Of a stretch of 64,000 bases of DNA, positions 35,209 through 47,679 are shown piece by piece (position 1 is the stretch's first letter; each line of letters opens with the position of its first letter). The DNA comes from Sindora glabra. Taxonomy: Eukaryota > Streptophyta > Magnoliopsida > Fabales > Fabaceae. Below the pieces are notes generated by a model. It saw nothing but the letters and a program-made list of their open reading frames with translations. It was not told where the DNA came from and ran no database searches. A program made the position numbers and the translations under genes. Where the stretch lies: contig CM035235.1 in NCBI GenBank assembly GCA_020226215.1, positions 7,329,151-7,393,150 of the forward strand, in the 5' to 3' direction.

Positions 35209-36680
35209 TACTGGAAATTGTGCAGCATACATGCACAGTGGAATAAAAATTTTGCACGATTTCCACCAAGGATCCATGCGAATTTAGAATGCCATAGATT
35301 AGGGATTAGGGTTTATACCTTTCGGCCAAAATCTTCTGTCCGCTACACAATAAATACGATCTGCTTCTGTCCGTTTTCCAATCCAATCTGCTCTCCAAAT
35401 CACGAATCGGAATAGAAACTAAAAGATCAGATCAGCAGTGCAGCGTTTATGTGACTGCACCTCTGTGGTATCCACACGAACTCGTGAATCACCGATGAAT
35501 GTCCACTACACACACTGGTTGGAATTGATCTCCTTTCACCTCGTAGTGCTAGCTACGCCTCTTTAGGGGTTTTGGTCAAGGAAAGGTGCTAGGGTTTTCT
35601 ATGCCTTTTTTTGGGGTGCGTGAATAATGATAGTTATCCTATTATTACCCAATAAGCCTAATTAAATAGGTGCATAGAAAAACCTAACCTATTTGGGCTT
35701 TATTCCATGTACAATTATAGGCTTACTATTGGGCCTTATAATTATAACATGAATTCTCAAATATTAAGCCTAAACAATTTGGTCAATTAATTCCAAATTC
35801 ACTAGGCTCTAAGTGTGCGACCCTACAGGCTCTCATTACGTTGGTAATGACCATTATCATATTAATGATCATAAACAATGATTGGTGTCTAACAATACAT
35901 CATTGTTACCCAAGTAATGAGAAAGTCGGTGATTTGACTAAACCTTTACACGTGATCATCACTTATGTCCTTTTATCCTATACATCTAGATTGAGCACGA
36001 GACATGGACCGTATCATTCCCATATAGCCCAATCTTAAGGTTTCTTGATTCCTAAGTAAGCTGACTGAAACAAATGTAATCGACATCTCATGTCAATTCA
36101 TCTGAGCATGGCCATGCATTTTCTCAGCTTTACTTAATCAAGGGGCCCATAGATGTTACTCCTGTTATATAGGAGGGACAAATCCCATCTTGATCACACA
36201 AACCCCTCCGCATGATATGTGACATATCCAATATCTACCTTTGCATTCACTTAACCATTAGTGACATAGAATAGTATCAAAATATGAAACTCACATGTAG
36301 GGAACCTTGGTGATCTCAGGTCAAAGGACCATATTAATAATGATCACTAAGAACCACTTATGACACTCATATAACGATCCATGTAGTGTTCTTAATATGG
36401 GTCGGTCCAGTATACAAGTTCTCTAACTTGTACTCATGTATAAACTTAATATCCCATATAAGTCTTCACACATGCTAGTCTTAACATATCAAAGCAACCT
36501 AATCCACAATGATATATGACTAGGGACATTTAAGAATACAATTATTCTAAAGTTATTATTATAATTGAATATATTACGCAGAAAATATATATAAATATAA
36601 TAATTGAAATTGCCATTAAAATAACATGATTCAAAATTACAATCACCAATATGATTGATTTTAGGGCATATACACTAACA
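35209..36680 (-). repeat. 5' LTR of the copia element
   Basis: 1,472 bp, starting TGTTAGTGTATATGCCC on the minus strand and ending TTTCCAGTA. It should carry the promoter and polyadenylation signals of the element. A TATA-like stretch is seen in the part reading TTTAATTAGGCTTATTGGG, but I cannot place the start site. Confidence 0.95.
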
Positions 36681-36964
36681 TGAAACTTGTACCATCAACC
36701 ATTAAAATGTAGAATGAAGAAAATGGAAAACAAGCAATCAACAAGTTATGAAGAACTTACCAAAAATGCTCACAAAATATACACAAACTATTCGATGTCA
36801 ATATTGTCATGGGCTTTCCTTAGTCTGCTAAGGTTTTCAAATGCAAATTATTATGAGTTTTAGAGAATGAATGTTTCAAATAATGAGTTTATATTAAGGG
36901 TATTGTTAATAATCAAATTAAAAAGAATAGAATCATGGTAGTTAATAAGAATATTCCTAATGTT

Positions 36965-37058
36965 TTATTATTTTTTAGACTAAAATGTAGGATTTTAAAC
37001 TAAAAAAGAGGTTTATGTATTTTACACCAACCTTAAGGGAAGACAGGGAAATTTGCTT
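36965..37058 (-). repeat. Right terminal inverted repeat of the MULE
   Basis: The minus-strand reading AAGCAAATTTCCCTGTCTTC pairs with the left end at 9950 and is followed outward by the TSD TATATATTT at 37059-37067. Similarity fades near 36965. Confidence 0.7.
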
Positions 37059-37067
37059 TATATATTT
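37059..37067. repeat. MULE target-site duplication, right copy
   Basis: TATATATTT, identical to 9941-9949. Confidence 0.8.
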
Positions 37068-37745
37068 TAAAAAATGGCTTTCACTACAAAGTAAAAATTT
37101 TCAAATATTATATAGTCATTAATTAGAAATATTTTGCATAAATTGCTTGGAATTAAATATGTTATTTTCCTTTATATTTATTTATTTAAATAAGATTGAA
37201 TTGAATTTCTTATTGATTTAAATAAGATTAAAATTTAAATTATTTTTAATTAATATTAATTAATAGTGATAACATTTATGTATAAAATAATTATTTATTT
37301 AAATTAAATAGTAATTATTTATTATGCATTGTAGTAGAAAGTCATAAAATTACAATTCACGTAGTTAGAAAATAAAATAACTATTAATATGGTTGGTTTA
37401 GTAGTATTAGATCATGATTTTATTTTAAAAGTTAAGATTTTGACCCCAAAGGATTTTAGTATTACAAAGTTGAAAAAAAAAGATGGGAAAGTATTTCACC
37501 TCATGACACCACATAACAGAGACTAATCACCTTATGATGCCACATGATAGGGGCTAAACCCTATTCTAATATATATATATATATATATTATATAATTTAT
37601 TTCAAATAAAATTTAAGGGACCAAATTAAAACTTCAATAAAAATTAGGAGACAAAAATATTTATTTCCCATTTAATATTTAAAATACTACAAAATGATTG
37701 GATCTAAGGTATAACCAAAAGTTTCTTGCTTCCAAGGAGTAAGAA

Positions 37746-39665
37746 TGTTACCCCTATTGGAATTAAAGTTAACAGTTTGAAAATTAATTTTATATTAAAG
37801 ATATTTAGGAGGGAGAATAGTAATGTAGTGTGAACAATATTAGGGTTGTTTGGAATTCCTTGATTAGAATCTTGAAAATTTACTAAATTTATAGAGAAAA
37901 TTGTAAATAATTTAGGAAGGAAAGGAAAGTGCTTAATGACTCCTAGCTAAAGAATTATTGATAAAAAGGAGCATATCAAAAGATAAGGAAAGTTATAGAA
38001 AGTTACACAATTTCCTTCCCATTTTATTCCTATTGGCAATCACTACTCTTTTTGTCCTCATAAAAAGCACCCTGACACTTCTTTTCCTTTATTTATTTCT
38101 ACTTTAAATCCTAGCATTTCCTTAATCAAGAAGAATAACATTCTTTCTCCTCTTCACCATCCATTCACTAAGGTAAGAAATCCTTATCTTTAATATTTTA
38201 GAATTTTCTAGATTAATTTCTTCTACTTCTTTCTTTTATTCATGTTACCCATTCTAATTATAATTGGGAGGAATTTAAGAATTAAAGCCCAAATGAATTT
38301 GTACCCTAATGTGGAATTTTCCTTTTCTTGAAGGGCTTTATCAATCACAATTTGCACTCTAAAGCTCTCTTCATTAAAAGTTGTGCATAATTTACATAAA
38401 ACTTTAACTTACATCAATGATTTTGTATATTGGTAAAAATATGACTTTGAAAGAACTAGGCATGGATTTGTGCTAGAAAGTTTTAAAGCATGATTATTAA
38501 GTTGGATTAGGATGATATGATGTTTTTTATTGAAATTTAAAGCCATTAGGTGGTAGATGAATAGTAAAATTCATAAAAAAAATTTCAAAGTTTCTTAAAG
38601 TAATTGATTCATTAAGGTGTGGAAATTTTTTGTCTAGTTTGGATTGATAATGTAGAGGTAGTCAATTTATAAATCAATTCATTAAGGATTGAATTGAATT
38701 GATATGATCCGAATCAATTTACCTTAATACAAATGATAGAACTTATCAATTAATGAATTAATTTAATGAGCCTTGGAGGTTCTTTACCTAATTTACCTTG
38801 TTTTTTTTATATTTTTCAAACTTTCAAGAGTTTCTAAGTAGATATCCCTTTTCATTATATAAGTTTAATATGATTATGGATGATTATAATTTGATTGTTT
38901 AGGTGAGATGGATCTTGTTATACCATAAATGTGTGAAATGTGGTTTGAAATCATTAATTCTTGAATGCACTTGTGTTATATGGCATATGAGAAAATTAGG
39001 GGAAATGATGCTTGTATTATGACTTATGCACTTGGTTTATGTAACCATTTGTGAGAGGTTAAGGCTAATCTTAAAAAGATAAGGTTAGGATTATGAAAGA
39101 TAATAATAAAGAGATTTAGACAAGAAAAGATAAATATAATTGTTTATGCCAATTATATATTGTAATTATGTATGCTAGAAATCTCTTTCTTAATATTCTT
39201 TGAGTAGATATCGATCCTAAGAATAGTGTTGAAATGAATGTCTTAAAATGGTGTTGTAAGCTAAATACTTTGTATTAGTTATGAATACATTCTTTTAGAA
39301 GCCTAAATGAAACTTGAAATAAAATCTTAGAATTTATTTACTCATTTAGTCTAGTATGCTTGTTTTAATTAGACAAGATGTTTCTCATTACACTTCTAAG
39401 TTTAGGTTTTTATGATTTGTTTGTTAGATACCCAGGTAGTTGTACCACCATTTCTCCTACAGTAAGTATAACACTCTTTCTTCAAAGGATCCATCTATTT
39501 TGTCAATCCGATAGCAATTATACATTACATTACTTGATACTAGATAAATTGTACCAAACTTAATTAATGTGGAGTTATAGTCATCCTTTGATATACTAGT
39601 AGCTATGAACTTGTGGTATGAAGTTTTTATTAGACTAACTTATCTATGGAAGAAAGTTAAAATTA
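37746..39665 (+). mobile_element. Truncated chromovirus-like LTR
   Basis: It starts TGTTACCCCTATTGGAATT, like the TGTAACACCCCGGAATT start of Tekay/Del LTRs. It has an oligopyrimidine leader (38040-38160) ending CACTAAGGTAAGAAATCC, the same donor-like motif seen in four other LTR-like copies in this window. No matching end was found before the next LTR starts near 39666, so it appears truncated by that later insertion or by deletion. The frame 39378-39563 is not a recognisable protein. About 680 bp of AT-rich DNA with a (TA)n run (37570-37590) separates it from the MULE. Confidence 0.4.
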
Positions 39666-42600
39666 TTTTACATCCTGTTGAATTTAAAAATATTTTCCAT
39701 GAAATATAGTAAACTAAAATAATAAAATTTGAAGTAAAAACTATTATATAGGATGGTTTAGAGAATGACAAACTAAAATGTTTAAAGGATAAGTAGGATT
39801 AAAGGTGAATATCCAAGTATGGATAAGACTTAAGACATTTTTCCATTTTTACCCTAGCTTTACTCTTTTTAAATTCCTTATTTCAACCCTTATTCATATA
39901 TTTCCCTAATTCTTCCATTCATCCTCTTCATCCTTATCCTTCTCTCTTTCTCTTCTCATTCTATTACAAGAAGAACTTACTAATCTTCTTTGATTCATCA
40001 TGTTCCATTCGAGTTAACAAGGTAATAAATTCTATTCCTCTGTTTTCACAAAAATCTTCCTCATTTCTTCTTCAAGATTTGATGAATCAAGGATTTAAGT
40101 TAGAAAGAAAGATTTTTAAACCTTAACCACAAATCTTTGATTTTGAATAAGAAAAGATAAGCAGCTCATAATTTCTTCCATCTAGCATTTTATCCATATA
40201 AGATGAGTAAGCATTCTAACTAGGTTTAGTTAGTTTTGGATAATTTGTGTTATTTGAAGTTAGATTTCCTAAATTGTAAACCAATCTTGAGAAATTGTAT
40301 GACATATATGGTTTAATTTGACTTTTTAGATGGATTTGGTGTGTATTATGATGAGAATGCAATGTACGGTAATTTGATTATGAAAAGTAACATGTAGGAT
40401 GAAATTTGGTATCATAATCTTGTATGAACAATATATTTTATGAAACTATATAGAAAACTAGGCTATAGTCAATTATATAATCAACTATACCATAAGAATT
40501 TGCTTTTTGAGCATACATAGTGTCATACCTTAGGAAATTAAACTATAATAAATGCAAAAATTAATTGTTAATTATTTGGCAAATTGTTTGATTGAATGAA
40601 GTGATTGGAATTTTTTTTAATGATTAGAATTAAATGAATGTAATATAACAAATGTGGATAGCAAATTATATTATGGAATAGTAATGTAAAAGGTAAATGA
40701 TGGAACTTAACAAAAATTTTATAAGGGAGGAGACAGTAGTTAATTATATGGTGGGCTATGTCCATTCAGGCTACCTTCTAAATTAGCATAGTCAATTATA
40801 TAATTAACTATAGCCTAGGATGGTCAGCTAATGAGTTAAACAAGTTTTACCCATTCTTTTCCAAAATACCTTAAACCTTTTACACCCTTAAAATACCTTA
40901 AAACTTTCCCTATGCCTTCATTTTCTCACACTTTCAATATCATCATCTTTCTTTTCTCCAAGGAAAGCCTTGAGACTCTCTAAAGGGAAATCTTTATTTA
41001 TCCATCAATCTTAACTTCTTAAAGGAGGTGAATTATCAATCTTACTTCCATATTAACTAATCTCATTGTTGCTCACCTGATTTCTTCCTCAAACATAAGC
41101 TATAAACTCAATAAATTTATAAAGATTGAATTACTAAAACCCTAACTCTTAAATCTTTTTTTGTTTAATGAAATTAGGGTACAAACATTTTATTCTATAT
41201 TTCAATCTTCCATTTTCAAACTTATGAGGAATAGTATATCTAATCTGCAATGTAAATTTCATATTTTAATAAGTTTGACATTATTATGATGAGTTTAAGA
41301 ATGTGTGTGAAAATGGAGTTGTTACATTGAATTGATGACATATTTATAATGTGTTTTAATGTTAGAACTGCTTTGTGTTATATTTAATAACTTAGTGGAA
41401 GTTAAATGTGAATTTATTAATGTTTAGAGTTTATTAAATGAGTATGAATAGTGATTTTCATATGAATTTTTGCAAATTACTAGCATATAATTGGCTATAT
41501 AGTTAATTATCCAAGCCCGAGTTGCTCTTTAGGACAATACAGTTAACTGTATAATTAACTATCTAAACCAAGATTTACCTCTAAATAGTGATAGTCAACT
41601 ATACCTCTCTAGAGTTGCCTTTCAACCCCTATAATTAACTATATATGCCAAAGTTTGCCTCTTAACACTAATAGTTGATTGGATAGTCAACTATAACCTT
41701 ATTTCCTTACAAAACCTAATTTTCATGGAAAATAATAACAAAAAGCTATCCTAAACATGATATATCTTGATAATTAACCTTGAATACATATGATGATACA
41801 TGGTATGACTCACAAACTTGCTTATATACTTTTTAATGTTCAAGATTTTCTTGAATATAATGTTCTTGGATTTCAAAACTTGAAAGGATTGAATCCCTAT
41901 ATTATTCATAGAATGTAATATCTTTTAATGCCATGTATAGGCATGAATGAGAATATAAGATGTCCTTATTATGATTACCATGCTATAAGGCATAAGTTAT
42001 TATGTTGACATGATGATAATAAGGAGTTAAGAATAGATCATGGTACCATATATATTTTATGCACTATCTCTCAAGTGCTAGCATGTTATGGTTAAGCAAT
42101 CTTGTAAGCCTAGAGAGACAAGGTTAAAGCTTATTATGATTAGGACCCTAAGTGGCTAGGGAAGTCACAAATTTGGAAGTTATGAGGGATAATGTTGATA
42201 GGAGAGATAAATTGGGTATTTGTTTTATATTTATTAGATAGTTGTTTGATATGGCTTAATATACTTAATACTACTTGAACATGATTAACGATTGGATCCT
42301 TTGTGATCATTAATATTGTGATAATAGGTGTTTCCTTTAAAGGTAATATGTGAAGAATTGGTAATCACATGAATAACATCTAATTACCTAAGTAAGTTTC
42401 TTATTAGGTAGGATCTTTCTCATTAAATCACATACTTATTGTTTTATGGATTTAACAAGTAAGAGTTTTTTGCCCCCACCACCACAATAAGTTGGATGCC
42501 CTTCCTTAAGGGTTAACATCATCTTTTGATAGACTTCGTAGCATATTCTAATTGGTATATTTGTATATATGAACAAATAAGGATTAAATGGTACAATGGG

Positions 42601-44241
42601 TCAAATTTCATTTAAGTACGATTTGTGTTAGTAATTATTCTTTTAAGTAGATATGATTGTTTATGTCTTACCATAAGGTTTATTAGCCATTCTAACTACT
42701 TTTGGACAAACTATGAATTTGTAAGGAATACTTAGAAATTGAAATGAATGATTGGTAGTTTGAATAATTCAATTTGACTTTTATATGCTAATCTTATCAT
42801 GAATGCTAATGGCATATAAACTAGGTTAATTAGATTATTGATGAATAATTTTATGCTGGTCATGGCTAAATTAGGTTATGACATATAATCGACTAGGATC
42901 CTAAGAATTACTTTCTTATAACCAATAACCAACTATATGTATAGTTGACCATGCCCCTATAAAGTTACTTTAGGGATTACATAGTTAACTATATGCCTTA
43001 TGCCTTACTTTTTTAGATCTATATAGTTAACTACGCCCATGCAAAGTTACTCTCAAGGATTGTATAGTGAAGTATGTAGTCAATTATGCCTTATAAAGAT
43101 TTATACGCCATTTTATATAAAGGGATAAGGTATACTAAAATGTCTTGTAATATTGAGATTTATTATTTTTGGTTAGATAATTTTGAGTACATGATGTAAG
43201 ATCATGTAAAAAGGCACGGTGATGTTATGACTTGTGTATGCTTGTGAATTTAAATTGTAAAGGTTGTAATTGATTTATATTGTTGATAATTATTGTTTAA
43301 GGATTTTTCATATATGATTACTCATGTTATAGCCATGAAATGGAAGTGCTAATAAAGGACTTGTTGTTATTTTAATTATTGTGTGATAAATGAGATTGAT
43401 GATGTTGAGGTTGATGATGTTGAGGTTGATGATATGCATATTGTGTCTATATACTCCAAATTCACATACCCTTTTATGAAAGGATAAAGTTGACCATAGA
43501 AGCATAAGATTAGATTTGTAAAAGGATAAGAATAACTAAAGTCATAAAGAGATTTGCATGCTTTCTTATTTACATACATGTTGTGAGTTTTTATTGAATT
43601 TTGTTGAGTTACTGCAATTAAATTATGGAATTATGGAAAGAAAGCTACTAAATGTACGATAAAATTTCCTATCATGATAGTGATGATGTGAAGCTAAATG
43701 GTGTGATCTTATTCTTATATAAGTTCATAGTTATCTTTTTGAATTACATGTTAGCTTTTCAGTGGCCTTTTTTCCTTCTTGGGTAAAAGTAAGAAAATTT
43801 ATGTTTTTCTTTTGAATGGAACCTAAACACCTCATTTAAGAGAATGATCATTATAAGCTATACATTATGATCTAATCAAGCTTAATAGTTTACCATTATT
43901 TGATGCTTACTCACTAAGTCCCTTGGGACTCATTCTTTTTTCATTTTCTTTTCGTTAAGGTTTCTTATCTTAGGTGATCAAATATTTTCAAACAAATTTG
44001 AAGTAGGCTAGCTTAAAGATTTTGGCATTTATAGGATAATCAACCTAAATGTGCATAAATATTAATTATTGCATGCGTGCTTGAACATAAGTCCCTTGCA
44101 CTTGAATATAGTTAAAAAAATTTAGAGGTTATTCATAATTATATGTCTTGCACTGCATTGACAATGCATAAGTGAAACTTATAGGTGGTTGCTCTTAACA
44201 ACTCCTTATTCTAGTAACATGCCTAAGGAAGGGTTATAATA
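39666..44241 (+). mobile_element. 5' LTR of a chromovirus-like Ty3/gypsy element, with nested LTR
   Basis: It aligns with 49672-51795 at both ends: AATTTAAAAATATTTT starts, the leader near 39830-40080 (AAGACTTAAGACATTTTTCC, then CATTCTATTACAAGAAGAAC), and a shared 3' part near 43080-44240. Its end GGGTTATAATA is a decayed GGGTTGTGACA and is followed 4 bp on by TAGTATCAAAGT (44246-44257), matching the tRNA-Met primer site TGGTATCAGAGC but for three transitions. Copy 1 is 2.4 kb longer than copy 2 because of a nested solo LTR at 40521-42883. Confidence 0.6.
40521..42883 (+). mobile_element. Solo LTR nested inside the chromovirus-like LTR
   Basis: This 2,363-bp block starts TGTCATACCTTAGG and ends GGTTATGACA and is absent from the sister LTR at 49672. 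The flanks are CATAG (40516-40520) and TATAA (42884-42888). The undisrupted sister copy reads CATAGTTAACTATGATCC, showing that the flanks are a 5-bp TSD altered by two transitions. It has its own leader-like pyrimidine stretch (40910-40990). Confidence 0.65.
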
Positions 44242-44245
44242 AAGT

Positions 44246-44257
44246 TAGTATCAAAGT
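44246..44257 (+). other. Primer-binding site of the chromovirus-like element, decayed
   Basis: TAGTATCAAAGT follows the 5' LTR; it differs from TGGTATCAGAGC by three transitions only. Confidence 0.55.
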
Positions 44258-47200
44258 ATAGTATAGGATATAAGCAAGCATTTTACTTGAAAGCACAATT
44301 TAAAAGTCTTGAATTATCTAAATGGGTAGTATGAGAAACTATAGTATGAGAAAGTAAGTCCTTAATAGAAAGCTTACAACTATCATAAGGTGTAGTTGGG
44401 CTAAATAATATCTTTATACATGCTAGAACTACCCATACCTTATTTTTGTTACAAACAGCTAAGAATAATCTATGTGAGTGTGACTTAATAATTTCAATTA
44501 TTACATTACTCTAGAGATATAGTTTGAATAACAAGAATACATATGTGAAAGGTTTATTTGTCTCATTAATTGATGATTGTTCTTGTTTTCCTACATTAAT
44601 GACCAGTAAAGACTAATTAATTTTGTGTTAATAATATATAAGCTATTTTTGGGGATTTTTTCATTATTCCTTATTTTGTGATGATAGCATAAACCATAAT
44701 TCAATTCTTACATTAAGATAGGAGTTATATAACTCGATTGCTTAATGGTTTTTGGAATATATGGAGTAGTTTTAAAATGCATCTTAAACTAATGAACCTT
44801 TAAATGCCTTACCTAAGACTAAAATAATTAGTCATAAGGAATAGGATAAGTTGAAAGCTCTAATTGCTTTATATGGATATAAGTTGGACCCCTTAAGCAA
44901 TTATAGTAAGTGAAGTACCCTATGGGCGTGCATGCAAGATAAGAGTTTATAGACCTTATAATTTCCTTAAGTGCATGTGCAATAGTGTTAGGTACTACTA
45001 GTGCCTTATTGACTTATTTTAATTGCTTAGTAGCCTAAGGATAGGAATTACAATTTAAGTGCCTCTCAATTTGTAGCTAATGAAAATTATAAGCACAATC
45101 TAACAACCTATGATCCTATTAGTAACATGTAAATGCCTAATAGATTAAGAGTGCATAAATAAGAATGATTAAATTAACTAGTAATTATTATATTATGTAG
45201 AAAGATATTAGAATGAAAAAGTATAGTTAATATTATAAACTCAAGGATTATATCCCTAGTATCATGGTATTTGATGACAAGGTTAAAGGAATTATTGATA
45301 TGAATATAAGATCTCTAAGCTTGTGTTATCATGAGGGGTAGGTTAAATTTATTGGAGAGTGTAGCATATACAAAAATGAATTTATAAATTCAAAATGTTT
45401 TATCTATTTAAACAAATGTACATTTAGCCTAGTAACTTGGTGAGTGGTATTAAATAATAATTGTATATAATTAGCTATAGGAATATATGAGTATAAGAGA
45501 GTGTAAATGAAGTTTTGGATTAGGTTTTGGGGTGATTTTATAGATTTTAAAGCAAATAGGATAATGGAGTATGAGTTACAATATTAGCCGATTTGAGAAG
45601 AATAATGGAGTATGAGTTACAATATTAGCCGATTGAATTAGTTATGGTAGTATTTAAAAAAAACTTTTAGGTGATATAAACATGAGGTCTATGCTTGACT
45701 TAGTTAAAGGACCAACAAGGGGTTATAATGGTTGAGGTTAAGACAAGGGAAACAATTAATGAAGATCTTTTAGAATTAGTTACTAGAGGTAGAGTGACCC
45801 TTTTTTAAGTATAATAGAATAAGCACAATCTAGGTGTTTAGCATGCAATATGAATGAACTAGTAGCAATAGGTTAAGGGAGCCAGTCATTACAAAAGCAT
45901 AAGGTTGAACACTTAGTAAAACAAGATTGTAAAGTTTATAAAGTGAAAGACCAATTTTTGGTAACATTGAAGAATATTAAACTTGAAAGTTATGAATGAA
46001 AATCATAGAGAAATAGTATAGATGAGATGAACAAGCATTGAGATAAATTAGATCATGGTGTTAATAGCTAAAGTGTGGTATGGAGAGAGAACACAATTAT
46101 ATACTTTTGGTGAAAGCCTGAGAAAGATGCATAGGACCAATGGATTTGCATGAATATAATGTTATATTGTAATAGTAAGACAATTATTAGCATTTAGAGG
46201 ATGATGGTTAAGTGTACTTTTAAAAAGTTAGAAATGCATATGGTTGAATAAGATTATAAAGGTTTAAGAATGGAATTAAATGAAGCATAGAGATTTAGAT
46301 TTGAAATCACTTAAAGGGGAGTTAGGATAAAATTAAGAACCTTTGTAGTCCAGTTACCCTATACAAAGATAGAAACCAATTTAGCATAATTCAATGAAAT
46401 TGTTGAATCTTGAAGGTTGATAATTTGGAATTTAGGAACTACTATTAGTCCAAATTGAAAAAGGCATATATTAAAATTAATCAAGTAGCCTACTTTTAAG
46501 CTTTAAGTTTCTATATTTTAGGGAATTAATATAATTCATTCAAAAGATTTTCATTTATTTAAACTTTTGTATTGCTAAAATTTTGATGGTAATTGGTACC
46601 AAGGTGAATATTTTTCCTAGATGAGTTTAAAAGGTAATATAAGCATGTAGAATTGCATTAAGATTTTCTTTTAGGATAATTAATTTTAAAAAGAAACAAT
46701 GCTAATTTGTTATAATTTTTGACACTATAAAACCTTCAAAGCATTAGCTCTTTGAATGCTAGTAAGATGATTGCTGATGAATTGGCTATAAAACTTGACT
46801 TAATGACCTTATGTTAAGGAAAGTTTTTATGTCTAAAATGATAATGTTATAAATTTAAGTTATATAAATTTAGTACTTATAAAAGAAACTATTTAAGGAC
46901 ATAAACCTTGAGAGATATGAATTCAATATTTCATCTAATGTTATAACTTTAATTAGGTCTTAATTCCATTATGAAGAAATAACTTATATCTTTTATAAAA
47001 TTGAATATGCAGGTGATTTGTTTATTGCTTATACTATTGTTTTTCTCTATATAGTACTATTATTATTATTATTGTTATTATTGTTACTACTACTATTATT
47101 ATTATTACTATTATGATTATCATTAATATTATTCATTACACATGTTATTGCTATTACTAATGTTATTAAATTATGAAAATCAATATTAATATTGATATAA

Positions 47201-47679
47201 TTATAATTAGTATTATTATAGCTATTAACCTCATTTCATTATTTTATTAAGAGAAATACTAATTACATAAATAAGGTTGTGGGTGTTATTATTATAAGGA
47301 CACAAATCCATAATAATTTGAATACGGAGAAAAATGATATTAAGTTGCTACATATAAGTTTGTAACTAATGATAGATAAACTATCAAATAGAATAAAAGA
47401 TTTAATCCCAAGGTACACCCTACTTGTGTGTGATAATTAATTGATCAAATATGGGGATTCTTTTTTTGTTTTTTTACTACCTTGAAACTTTTAGTAAATG
47501 GGTTATGATGCATAATAAAGTATTATGAGGCATCACTTAGTTAAAAACAATGTTATTAGAATTTAAGGCTAAATACCTTCTTGTATATTAGTAAAATTCT
47601 AGTTTGCTTTGGACATCAATGTGTGAAATCCTTTCAAAAAGTTAAATTCGAAGAAGGAATTTTTACCCTTTTTTTAAAA
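44258..47679 (+). pseudogene. Decayed internal region of the chromovirus-like element
   Basis: Its placement after an LTR and primer site says this should have been gag-pol, but no protease, reverse transcriptase or integrase motif can be read in any frame. A 34-bp word is duplicated with 41-bp period at 45561-45594 and 45602-45635. An imperfect (TTA)n microsatellite lies at 47054-47125. Deletion, long decay, or further unrecognised insertions would all explain the absence of coding sequence. Confidence 0.35.
47054..47125. repeat. Imperfect (TTA)n microsatellite
   Basis: A run of ATT/TTA triplets with occasional G and C substitutions. Confidence 0.85.

Larger units (their letters stand above)
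28147..36680 (-). mobile_element. Complete Ty1/copia LTR retrotransposon, degenerate
   Basis: The 8,534-bp element is transcribed on the minus strand. In order it has: 5' LTR (36680-35209), tRNA-Met-type primer site (35207-35196), about 1.6 kb of leader, one gag-pol frame (33595-29636), a purine tract (AAGTGGGAGAT), and a 3' LTR (29621-28147). Domain order gag, protease, integrase, reverse transcriptase, RNase H defines Ty1/copia. Exact TGAAA duplications flank it. The two LTRs differ by about 38 substitutions, nearly all transitions, and two small indels over 1,472 bp (about 2.6%, counted by eye), so insertion is relatively recent. Nine in-frame stops and a changed reverse-transcriptase active site make it non-autonomous. 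It sits upstream of the MULE transposase start. Confidence 0.95.
9950..37058 (-). mobile_element. Mutator-like element (MULE), enlarged by nested insertions
   Basis: The outer boundaries come from inverted termini: GAGTAAATTATTCTACC at the left, and AAGCAAATTTCCCTGTC when the right end is read on the minus strand. Similarity continues for about 85-95 bp, through TTTCCTTAGGTTTGTG against CTTCCCTTAAGGTTGGTG. An exact 9-bp TSD, TATATATTT, flanks both ends. Between them lies a decayed MuDR-type transposase on the minus strand and a GRF-like small gene on the plus strand. Subtracting the hAT (with TSD), the gypsy element and the copia element (with TSD) leaves about 6.3 kb, a normal size for an autonomous MULE. 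It is non-functional: the coding region is split, contains stops, and a key aspartate is lost. Confidence 0.8.

Noticed and set aside
43308..43579. Two overlapping minus-strand frames with repeated Ser-Thr or Ile-Asn-Leu units
   Set aside because: The repetition comes from short ATGTTGAGGTTG tandem units inside the chromovirus-like LTR; no gene expected there.
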